Of a stretch of DNA of 64,000 bases, positions 54,031-61,943 are shown piece after piece. The DNA comes from Falcatimonas sp. MSJ-15 (GTDB taxonomy: Bacteria; Bacillota; Clostridia; Lachnospirales; Lachnospiraceae). Every line of letters begins with the position of its first letter. Within the stretch, counting starts at the first letter, position 1. The translations under genes and the position numbers were made by a program. The stretch lies in assembly GCF_018918265.1 (NCBI RefSeq), contig NZ_JAHLQC010000001.1:124001-188000 (forward strand), in the 5' to 3' direction. Under the pieces are notes generated by a model that saw nothing but the letters and a program-made list of their open reading frames with translations, searched no databases and had not been told where the DNA came from.

Positions 54031-54070
54031 GGGGCTGACGCACAAAGAATTAGTGCGTCAGCCCCTTTTT
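54031..54070 (+). terminator. Strong intrinsic terminator
   Basis: Perfect 13-bp stem GGGGCTGACGCAC / GTGCGTCAGCCCC with a 9-nt loop and T5. It follows the EVE-like gene by 130 nt; that gap holds no gene I recognise. Confidence 0.9.
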
Positions 54071-54100
54071 CTATGCTAATGCGATACATAATCTAAAAAA

Positions 54101-54132
54101 TAAATCCCAGACTTCGAAAAACCTGGGATTTA
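54101..54132. terminator. Short inverted repeat next to the IS1182 relic
   Basis: TAAATCCCAG and CCTGGGATTTA with an 11-nt loop. It may be a terminal inverted repeat or a terminator linked to the transposase fragment. Confidence 0.35.
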
Positions 54133-54147
54133 TGGTAAAATATTAGT

Positions 54148-54321
54148 ATGCTACTACGTAATAGATTAAAAAAAGATTATACTTTAAATCAGAGTGGGTA
54201 TAAACTAAAACGTCCACTTGAATTAGAAACAATTATTCATGAGAATGATTCTGTGCGATTACTCAATCGCTTTGTAGAGAAGATGTATTTGAAATATTTG
54301 GTGGTCTTTCAAATGAGATAA
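54148..54321 (+). pseudogene. N-terminal fragment of an IS1182-family transposase
   Basis: 57 codons. KLKRPLELETIIHENDSVRLLNRFVE resembles, in outline, the IS1182 N-terminal pattern (L-E-x-x-I-P-x-D-D-S-V-R-L-L). The frame breaks after about residue 45; another frame continues EDVFEIFGGLSNEIIPANIV and stops at 54381. The rest of the transposase (about 400 residues) is absent. Confidence 0.6.
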
Positions 54322-54381
54322 TTCCAGCTAACATTGTTATGGATGACTATTATATTGAAAAATCAACAAAAACTACTCAAT

Positions 54382-54815
54382 AGTAAAGGAATACTATATC
54401 AATAGAAATACTAAAAAACTGTAATATGAAAAATGACTAGCATTAAAAAAAGTTGACTAGCATTAAAATTTTTTTAAGTAGCTTGAAAAAAATGTTTAGA
54501 TGCTGTTTTCAAAATACATGCTGCTTAAAGCGAAAAACACAGAAAACTCACTCTAGATTTCTAAGAAATGTTATGTTATAACATATTCAGACATTGAATT
54601 AAACAGGTGGCCACGTTAATTCAGAAATATAGACAATATGAATTATGCAATGAATAGGCATTATATCACATAAGAGATATGATATATTTTGCTTAGGTAT
54701 TAATTAAGGATTGTCTCTATTTTTATGAATTAAGGTGGCTTTTTTTGCCGATTTAAAAAAGCCAAAGCTTGTTTTATTTTAGTCAAAAAGTTTAATTAAT
54801 AAAGGAGTAGAAAAA
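54382..54815. other. Gene-free A+T-rich gap before the acidic protein
   Basis: 434 nt. It contains TGACTAGCATTAAAA twice, around 54432 and 54453, and a GAATTAA/TTAATTC hairpin near 54595-54624. A TGGCTTTTTT/AAAAAAGCCA hairpin (54736-54764) could act as a bidirectional terminator. No gene seen. Confidence 0.45.
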
Positions 54816-55160
54816 ATGACAATTAAAATTGAATTAACAAAACAGGAAATTAAAGAAATGATTGAGAAATCAGAGTCAAAAGATTTGATAGTTGAAATAA
54901 AGGATGAGGATGAAAAAAGTCTTTTTGATGATTTTGATGATTTTGATGATGAATTTAGATTCGATGATGAAGAAGAGATTAAAGCAGAGGATAAGAATGA
55001 AGAAAGTCAGCCAAAAAGTCCTTTTGATTATTTTAAGGATGATTTTGGATTCGATGATGAAGAGATTGAAGTAGAGGATAAGAGTAAAAAAAGTCAGCCA
55101 AAAAGCTCTTTGGATGATTGGGCTGAAATTGCATTTGCTATGGAGAAATTTGAAGAATAA
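54816..55160 (+). CDS. Very acidic duplicated protein
   Basis: 114 residues, about 40% Asp+Glu. After a helical N-terminus (residues 1-30) come two related ~30-residue blocks, each holding FxFDDEE, then a charged stretch, then SQPKS. No family recognised. Such a charge pattern is seen in DNA mimics and in nucleic-acid-binding inhibitors, but nothing proves that here. AAAGGAG precedes the ATG. It lies 32 nt ahead of the large GHKL ATPase gene, probably in one transcript, so it may be a regulator or partner of it (inference). Confidence 0.7.
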   Translation: MTIKIELTKQEIKEMIEKSESKDLIVEIKDEDEKSLFDDFDDFDDEFRFDDEEEIKAEDKNEESQPKSPFDYFKDDFGFDDEEIEVEDKSKKSQPKSSLDDWAEIAFAMEKFEE

Positions 55161-55192
55161 TAGATTAATTATTAGAAATTGGAGGAATTAAA

Positions 55193-58100
55193 ATGAGTTG
55201 TTATAATGAGAAAATCACAAGTAGTATAAATGCAGTCTATCAGACCAATGTAGCAAATAAACTTTTACAGTTTATGAATAAGATAAGAAATGAGTCTGAT
55301 GATAATCAGGCAAGAAGATTCATAATGGAACTTATACAGAATGCAAGAGATCTTGCTTATAGTGATAAGGAAGAGAAAGCTCCAGTATCTATAAGAATAA
55401 AACTTACTGATTCAACACTTGAATTTAGTCATAGTGGTAAGGTATTTAGTGTTAAAGACATACTTTCAATTATTCACCAGGTTTCATCTAAGAATCCTGG
55501 TGATGGAATAGGACAGTTTGGAACAGGATTTATGTCTACATACCAACTCAGTGAGATTGTTAGTCTGAATTCTTATATTAAGGAGAAAGATGAACCATAT
55601 AAGAGATTTTCGATTGCGTTAGATCGTACAGGTTGTAATAAGGAAGAGATACTTGATGCAATTAAAATGACACTTAAAGATTTACTGAATATAGATGAGG
55701 AAAAAGCAATATCCGAAGAAGAATTTGACAGAAGTCAATATAATACAAGTTTTTCTTATCATCTTGATAATGACAGAAGTAAAAGAATAGCTAAAATCGG
55801 TGTTGATGATATGAATAATACATTGCCATATATAATGCTATTTTCAGATATTATTGGAAAAGTTGAAATTATATGGGATACATCTGAGATAAAAGATCAT
55901 ATAGAGTACAATAATATGAGTGATAAGAGTATTGGAGATTGGCTTACTCAGAAGGATATTAAAAAGATATCACATAATGGACAGATGGAAGAAATTATAA
56001 GTATCATATATAAAAAAATTGTGATTAACGAACATGAGATAACAATGGCATGTTCTAGTCAGGATAAGAAGATACTTCCAATGAGTGAAAATATGCCTAA
56101 GGTATATATTGATTTTCCATTAATCGGTTCTGAACAATTTCCATTCCCTATTGTGATAAATAGCAGACAATTAAAACCAAATGAGCCAAGAAGTAATATA
56201 AGTCTTGTGGATAATGAGATTTCGCTAGATGCTATGAATAATAAAGCAATTATTATCGATGCAGTTGATATGTATCAACAATTTCTTGATAAGCTTATAG
56301 AATATGAATATGAAGATATATATAATGTATTACATATGCCAATATATGAACCTAATAAAGAATGGTCCGAGAAGTGGGTTATAGAGAATCTGTATGAAAG
56401 ATGTTTTGATATTATTGCTCATAAGCAGATATTTGATTGTGGCGATGCAAGTGGAAGAAAATATTCTATTGCTGAAGATAATGTTAGGCTAATAAGAGCA
56501 AATTCAGAAGAAGAAAGAAAAAGTGTGCAAGAACTTTTATTCTATGCGAGTGGCATACATAATTCATGTGATAATATAGAGTGGCAAAAAGTGTTTGAGG
56601 GATATGATGTTCCAAATATATGGATAACCATTGAACAGTTATTAATTGAAGCAAAAGATATAGCTAATAACTGGATTGATACATCAGTCATATCAAAAAC
56701 AGAATGGATTAAGTTGCTCTATAATGTCGGAATGCAAGATCCTAAAATGGCTACATTAATACGTTCTGGTGAAATTGAAATATTTGTAAATCAGAATTAT
56801 AAAGAGGGTAGTGATATTGAACTTAGAAGTATAAAAGTTATTAAGAAAGATCCTGGTATTCCGGAATTCTTAAAAGATGTTTCTGAAAAATTGAATATAC
56901 TTCAAGCGGCGGGTGAGGATTCATTTAATATAAGAGATATACTTCTTAGAAAAGATTTTAATGTTGAAGATGAAACGGTAATAGCAGAATATGAGGTAGA
57001 TCGTTTAATCAATTATATATCACGAAGAGCTGATAGGGCATTTAGAGTAATTGACTATGCACATCATGAACAGGAATATATAAAAGCATGGCATGATGCA
57101 TGGATAATAATGATTGCTAATGGAAGTAATGTTAATATAAAAAAATTAGCAACAGTATTTTATAAGGTAGATATAGATATTGAAAAAGAAGTATCAGAAA
57201 GTTCACTAGATAGTTATAATCTATGGAGAACTACATATAGAAGTGTGTTAAGAGAGATGCTAGAAGCAGTAGTGAGAGCACAGAATATCGAAACATTGTC
57301 AGAGATGCTAGAGATTGACGAGCAAGAGACTATAGAGTGGCTTAATATTCTATATGCTGCAAGTGGGGGATTTATATCGTATGATACATTGAATAATAGC
57401 TATATATTTCTTAATCAAAATGGTGATTTTGGAATGGGAAGAGAAATGAATATTGATAAGATAGATGATGAACTTAAGGGTATAATAACCATCTTTGCAG
57501 ATGATTATTCAGAATGTGATATTTCTAAGAAACTTGTAGATAAGAGAATTAATATTAATGATTGGAATCTAAGAGAGTATAGAGATAAGGATGCAGCATA
57601 TACTATTAATAATGTAGTTCAGAACTTGCTTTTGCATACAAGTCTATCAGAGACCAAAACAGAATATCAGGAAGCTTGTACACAATTGCTTGGCTGGATT
57701 AGTAGTAATTCAGAAGTGGCAGCTACTTTGTTTCCGGCATTTAGTAAGGAGGAAGATCAGATGAAACTTCTTACTACTAAGGCAGCAGTTAATCTTAACA
57801 ATAAGGCTAGAGAATTTGATAATATGTTAAAATTGGTAGGAGTGAGTAATGTTGAAGAACTACAACAGGTACTTAAAACTGCTAAAGCAAGTAAATATGA
57901 AGAAGATTATATGGACGAAGAAGATTATATAAACGAAGAAGATGTATATTATGGTGGAGATGAATATTTATCCAGTCTTAACTATGCAGAACGCTCTAAA
58001 AGATTAAAAGAAATCGGAAAAGCAGGAGAAAATTATGTATATAATAGGCTGATTGATACCTATGTTAATCATAATTACAAATTGGTGCGTGATATACAAA

Positions 58101-58468
58101 ATGGTTGTATTATGATGAATGATGATAATGAAAGCTTGGAGATAATAAAACCAGACACTGATAATTATAATCAACCGGGATGGGATATTAAAGTTATATA
58201 TGAAGATGCAAACCAAGAATGCGTTACAAAATATTATGAGATTAAGACTAATACAGAAACTAGTATATATAGTAATATTATTCGTCTGTCTAATGAGCAG
58301 ATGAAGATGGCATTAAGTAATGGGGAAAACTATCATCTTGTCAGAGTAAAATGTAATTCGAAAAATCTTGATATTGTAAGCGTAAAAGATTACATAGATC
58401 CTCTTCAATATGTTGTAGAAGGAAAACTTAGAAATATGGAAAATGGTTATATATTATGCGAAAAATAA
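55193..58468 (+). CDS. Sacsin-like GHKL ATPase with C-terminal DUF3883 PD-(D/E)XK nuclease
   Basis: 1091 residues. The N-terminal ~180 residues form a Bergerat ATPase: N box ELIQNARD (Glu46, Asn50), FSHSGKVFSVKDI in place of the D-x-G-x-G box, and GQFGTGF (from Gly107). A long helical middle part follows. The last ~130 residues form DUF3883: IGKAGENYV, then PGWDIKV (Asp998) and YYEIKT (Glu1016, Lys1018), the D...E-x-K of a nuclease. An ATP-gated switch with a nuclease suggests anti-phage or anti-plasmid defence, but I know no named system with this exact layout. GGAGG precedes the ATG. Confidence 0.85.
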   Translation: MSCYNEKITSSINAVYQTNVANKLLQFMNKIRNESDDNQARRFIMELIQNARDLAYSDKEEKAPVSIRIKLTDSTLEFSHSGKVFSVKDILSIIHQVSSKNPGDGIGQFGTGFMSTYQLSEIVSLNSYIKEKDEPYKRFSIALDRTGCNKEEILDAIKMTLKDLLNIDEEKAISEEEFDRSQYNTSFSYHLDNDRSKRIAKIGVDDMNNTLPYIMLFSDIIGKVEIIWDTSEIKDHIEYNNMSDKSIGDWLTQKDIKKISHNGQMEEIISIIYKKIVINEHEITMACSSQDKKILPMSENMPKVYIDFPLIGSEQFPFPIVINSRQLKPNEPRSNISLVDNEISLDAMNNKAIIIDAVDMYQQFLDKLIEYEYEDIYNVLHMPIYEPNKEWSEKWVIENLYERCFDIIAHKQIFDCGDASGRKYSIAEDNVRLIRANSEEERKSVQELLFYASGIHNSCDNIEWQKVFEGYDVPNIWITIEQLLIEAKDIANNWIDTSVISKTEWIKLLYNVGMQDPKMATLIRSGEIEIFVNQNYKEGSDIELRSIKVIKKDPGIPEFLKDVSEKLNILQAAGEDSFNIRDILLRKDFNVEDETVIAEYEVDRLINYISRRADRAFRVIDYAHHEQEYIKAWHDAWIIMIANGSNVNIKKLATVFYKVDIDIEKEVSESSLDSYNLWRTTYRSVLREMLEAVVRAQNIETLSEMLEIDEQETIEWLNILYAASGGFISYDTLNNSYIFLNQNGDFGMGREMNIDKIDDELKGIITIFADDYSECDISKKLVDKRININDWNLREYRDKDAAYTINNVVQNLLLHTSLSETKTEYQEACTQLLGWISSNSEVAATLFPAFSKEEDQMKLLTTKAAVNLNNKAREFDNMLKLVGVSNVEELQQVLKTAKASKYEEDYMDEEDYINEEDVYYGGDEYLSSLNYAERSKRLKEIGKAGENYVYNRLIDTYVNHNYKLVRDIQNGCIMMNDDNESLEIIKPDTDNYNQPGWDIKVIYEDANQECVTKYYEIKTNTETSIYSNIIRLSNEQMKMALSNGENYHLVRVKCNSKNLDIVSVKDYIDPLQYVVEGKLRNMENGYILCEK

Positions 58469-58537
58469 AAAACATAATGAGATAATATTATCAATATCAT
58501 ATTTGATTTAAGAGAAAAATCTAAACAGATTATATAT

Positions 58538-58588
58538 AAAAAGTAGCAATAATACGGTCCTAAAAGCCCATTTACATTGCTACTTTTT
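58538..58588 (+). terminator. Intrinsic terminator after the GHKL gene
   Basis: AAAAAGTAGCAAT pairs with ATTGCTACTTTTT (58576-58588), 25-nt loop. It ends the accessory transcript. Confidence 0.75.
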
Positions 58589-58762
58589 CTATGTTAATAT
58601 CTATGTTGAGAAGAGTGCAGAAGTATAAAGTCTTAATAGTGCATTAATGAAGTCTTTTTTATATAACATATTGATTAAGATAGTTACATCTTAATGCAAA
58701 AGTCATAGAGGTGCATTAGAGATTCTTTGATTCTGCGAATAAATAATAAGGAGGGCATACAA

Positions 58763-59407
58763 ATGAAGAAGTCAATTTGGCTTGAAAAGTATGAGGAACA
58801 GACAAAAGCAAAACGAGATCAAAGCATGAAAGGAAAGAACATAGTTTTTATTGTGTTACCAATTATGTTTGCAATAATCATTATTGCAGCAATTGCAGGA
58901 GGTGCAATGTCGACACCTGAAGGAAGAGGTGGTATGATAGGAATGATAGTGCTGTTTGCAGTTATAATATTATTTGTAGTATTAGTTAAGTCAAAAGCGA
59001 ATAAAAAAGATGTTACAAAATTTACAAGAGATTGTGTGAATTCACTTCTTGAGACGGATGATGAAGTTGAACAGTTTGACAGACAGATGCAGTCACAGCC
59101 AATTATGCAGATTAAGACAGATATTACAGAGACAATGTTTCTTACTATGGATTATGTAGGTAAGAGCAGTACATACGGTGGAGATTTAAAGTATTTATTC
59201 ATAAAGAGAACTGATATTGTAAGTCTTAATTATTGCAAGATGGCAAGTACTACTGCGAATCCACTCAAGGCATCATATGCTTATGATATATGTAATTCAC
59301 AGAATAAAGTAATTATGAATGGTATTGCATCAACAATGCAAGTATTTGAAGAGATAGAAGAACTTATAAAAACTGCAAGACCATCTGTTGTAGTAAATAA
59401 AAAATAA
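58763..59407 (+). CDS. Hypothetical protein with two membrane segments
   Basis: 214 residues. A basic N-terminus, a hydrophobic segment at about 28-49 and a second at about 60-77, then a soluble ~135-residue domain (YLFIKRTDIVSLNYCKMAS). No family recognised; it looks like a membrane-bound PH-like or sensor domain. The ATG at 58763 has AAGGAGGG 7 nt upstream, so an in-frame start at 58727 is unlikely. The zinc-ribbon gene follows after 19 nt. Confidence 0.7.
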   Translation: MKKSIWLEKYEEQTKAKRDQSMKGKNIVFIVLPIMFAIIIIAAIAGGAMSTPEGRGGMIGMIVLFAVIILFVVLVKSKANKKDVTKFTRDCVNSLLETDDEVEQFDRQMQSQPIMQIKTDITETMFLTMDYVGKSSTYGGDLKYLFIKRTDIVSLNYCKMASTTANPLKASYAYDICNSQNKVIMNGIASTMQVFEEIEELIKTARPSVVVNKK

Positions 59408-59426
59408 AGGGAGATGAAGATATAAT

Positions 59427-59696
59427 ATGTATTATGTGCCAGACGATACAGAGCGTTGCGGATATTATGAATGTAAGGAATGTGGCAGCAGATTTCTTGA
59501 CATTAAGATTGCGCCATCGTTAGTATGTCCATATTGTGGTGAAGAACCGGACATGGAGATAGGACCTGATGATGAGATGCCAGTTATAAAAGAGGATGCA
59601 AAGCTTATCAAGATGTTAAGTGACAAGGAAGAAGTTGAGAAGTATGATAAGTTATTAAGCCTTGCCGTTACTGGTGGTGACTTTGACTGGATCTAA
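59427..59696 (+). CDS. Small zinc-ribbon protein
   Basis: 89 residues. Two CxxC pairs (CKECGSRF and CPYCGEEP) about 17 residues apart form a rubredoxin-like zinc ribbon; the rest is acidic. Role unknown. It directly follows the two-segment membrane protein, so both are probably made together. AGGGAG precedes the ATG. Confidence 0.7.
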   Translation: MYYVPDDTERCGYYECKECGSRFLDIKIAPSLVCPYCGEEPDMEIGPDDEMPVIKEDAKLIKMLSDKEEVEKYDKLLSLAVTGGDFDWI

Positions 59697-59818
59697 GAAT
59701 GTTATAAATTTGTAGTAAAACACCATAGGATTGCCTAAGGGATGAAAGTCATTTTTTTGACTTGCCTTTAAGTTAAAGTGTAGCTCATAAAGATTAAGAT
59801 GTAGAAAGGAAAAATACG

Positions 59819-60277
59819 ATGCCCATAATAGGATATGTAATTATAGTAGCATTTTGTATAATCTTACTCTTGGCTATAAAGAGTGATAAGAATGCTAATA
59901 AGAAATTTGATGAAGAATTTGAGAAGAATTATCAGGTTAATGATATGTATGGAGATATGTTTATCACAGGAAAAGGTGAACTGTTATATAAACTGCCATC
60001 AGGAACAATGACTGGTTATAAAAAATGGAACATGAGTGAAATAGGATATATTGGTACTGGTATTGGTAAACACAGAAAAGAATTCAGTCTATATGATCAT
60101 AATATGAATGTTATGCCAGGAGAATATCTTACAGCAAGCAAGAAAAAAAGACTTAAAGAATATGGCTATAAACAATTTGATATAGGTGTTGGAAAAGATA
60201 TTGACGGTTATGTTGATTTTGTTATTAAACATGCATCTCATGTTCAACGTATTGCACAAGGTGAAGTAGTAGAATAA
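59819..60277 (+). CDS. Hypothetical single-span membrane protein
   Basis: 152 residues. One N-terminal membrane segment (about 3-21), then a charged soluble domain with YGDMFITGKGELLYKLPSG. No family recognised. AAAGGA precedes the ATG. The 122-nt gap before it has only a small GTCA-T7-TGAC hairpin. Confidence 0.6.
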   Translation: MPIIGYVIIVAFCIILLLAIKSDKNANKKFDEEFEKNYQVNDMYGDMFITGKGELLYKLPSGTMTGYKKWNMSEIGYIGTGIGKHRKEFSLYDHNMNVMPGEYLTASKKKRLKEYGYKQFDIGVGKDIDGYVDFVIKHASHVQRIAQGEVVE

Positions 60278-60326
60278 TACTTGCTATAATCTTAATATTG
60301 AATATTGATTGATATTTACAAAATAT

Positions 60327-60377
60327 AATCCCCATTAAGTTTTAAGCTTTATGTAGCTTTATAACTTAATGGGGATT
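60327..60377. terminator. Intrinsic terminator just before a group II intron 5' end
   Basis: AATCCCCATTAAGTT (60327-60341) pairs perfectly with AACTTAATGGGGATT (60363-60377); the loop can fold further (AGCT/AGCT). Confidence 0.8.
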
Positions 60378-60386
60378 TATTATGCT

Positions 60387-60540
60387 GTGCGCCTAGTGGC
60401 GCACGTTTCTAACGGGTTAAAGTCCCGAATCCACCCGGTAGTGGGAAGGATATAGCCGAAAGCAATTTAAGAGTATAATTGCGTGGATTCTATCTAAATG
60501 GAAACAAAAAAGTTTCCATTTAAGTAGATTTACTTTTTAG
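60387..60540 (+). mobile_element. Truncated group II intron 5' part
   Basis: Starts with the intron-type GTGCG (60387-60391). GTGCGCC-TAGT-GGCGCAC, AACGGGTTAAAGTCCCG and CCCGGTAGTGGG follow, resembling domain I of bacterial group II introns. It is cut off before any reverse transcriptase and runs into a toxin remnant. Insertion just after a terminator stem fits group IIC habit. The family call is from memory of the pattern. Confidence 0.5.
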
Positions 60541-61469
60541 TAATAAAGGTGTATATTCATCAGAAGTTAAGCGTCAGGTGGCAAAGTTCCAGAGATTTAT
60601 GTGTCTTAATGAGACTGGTGATGCAGATAGGGGAACATTAATGTCATTGTTTACAACATGCGGTGATACAACAAGAAGTGCACAGGCATGTGATACAAGC
60701 ACAAGACTTGACAGTGCCAAGGTAAAGACACTTAAGGACGCAGGATACAGTTATGTAGGAAGATATCTTACCAATTCAAAGAGTGGCAAGCTTGATAAGA
60801 AGATGACTACAGAAGAAGTAAAGACAATACTTGACGGTGGACTTAAGATATTCCCTATATATCAGACATACGGAGGGGAGGCTGCGTATTATACGGCAGA
60901 GCAGGGCAATGAGGATGCAATAAGTGCTGTAACAGCAACTGTGAATCTTGGAATAATACATATAATGCAAAAGACCTTGTTAAAAGTGTAACAAATGGAA
61001 GAAAACAGACAACATCATATGAATATGATGCTGCAGGAAGACTTGTAAAAACATCATCATCGCAGTACACTTATGATGATGAGAACTACAGGATAAAAAG
61101 CGGTACAGAAGAATACTGTTATGACAGACAGAGCAAAAACCTGCTTGTAAGATATGCCAAAGACGGAAGCATGGAGATATATGCGATGCAGTAAATGCAG
61201 TGCTGTATCTTACAGAAGGAGATTATATAAATGCAGGACTCAGTGCATTAAGTATAATCCCCGGAGCCGATGCCTTCACAAAGACAGGTAAGGCAAGCAA
61301 AGTACTTGGCAACGGAATAGTTGAAAGCGGACTAAAACACCTTGACAACGTGGCAGACGGAATCAAGAAGCTTGTAAAGAAAGCAGACGATGCAATAGAC
61401 CTCGAAAAACACCTGCCGAAGAAACTGCTGACAGAAGAAGCGGAAGCAAAGGTGATAAGGCAACTATAA
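60541..61469 (+). pseudogene. Degraded RHS-type toxin gene with DUF1906 domain
   Basis: Three pieces in different frames. 60541-~60950: the end of a peptidoglycan-binding domain and a DUF1906 glycoside-hydrolase-like domain (ACDTSTRLDSAKVKTLKDAG, GRYLTN, IFPIYQTYGG). ~60950-61195: an RHS/YD-repeat piece (TTSYEYDAAGRLVKT). ~61190-61469: a pretoxin-like segment (DAVNAVLYLTEGDYINAGLS, IIPGADAF). Both junctions change frame, so internal deletions removed most of the gene. It is richer in G+C than its surroundings, suggesting transfer. Confidence 0.75.
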
Positions 61470-61490
61470 TTTATGATTAGAGGTGATGAG

Positions 61491-61833
61491 ATGATGATTT
61501 CATTAGAAGAAAGATATGAAAACTTTAAAAAAACAATTCAAGAATGTGGGAGTTATTTGCTGACAGAAAGTGATGATACAATTAAACATAATCTATTTGA
61601 AGAATTTTCGATAGATGTTATTAGCTTTCTGCATGAGGATACATTAAATCTTTTTTTTGGATGAAGTGATGATTGATGATGATATACTAGAAAAAAGCAT
61701 AGAGCTAAGAAATTCATTTATGCAATTAGAAAAAAATGTAGAGTTGCTTAGTGTTGAAGCGGTAAGAACATTTGAAGACTGGAAAAGATTATTAAGAACA
61801 TCTGATGAAATAAGAAAGTTGCTTTATTGGTAA
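61491..61833 (+). pseudogene. Frameshifted small gene after the RHS remnant, immunity-like
   Basis: An ATG at 61491 with AGAGG 7 nt upstream opens a frame ending at 61664. Removing one T from the T8 run at 61651-61658 would extend it through DEVMIDDDILEKSIELRN to a stop at 61833, about 114 residues. Its position right after a toxin C-terminus suggests an immunity protein; no family is recognised. Confidence 0.6.
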
Positions 61834-61853
61834 GGTGATTATTTTGTTATTTG

Positions 61854-61890
61854 AAAAGCCAGTAGACATAAAAAACTACTGGCTTTTTCA
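61854..61890 (+). terminator. Intrinsic terminator before the second intron-type end
   Basis: AAAAGCCAGTAG (61854-61865) pairs with CTACTGGCTTTT (61876-61887), followed by further T. Confidence 0.85.
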
Positions 61891-61894
61891 TGTT

Positions 61895-61915
61895 GTGCGC
61901 CTAGCGGTTAATCAC
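61895..61915 (+). mobile_element. Second group II intron-like 5' end, short remnant
   Basis: GTGCGCCTAGCGGTTAATCA repeats the start of the sequence at 60387, and again directly follows a terminator. It is only about 20 nt long. Confidence 0.35.
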
Positions 61916-61943
61916 CGCCTCCTACTCGATTTAACAATGTATT

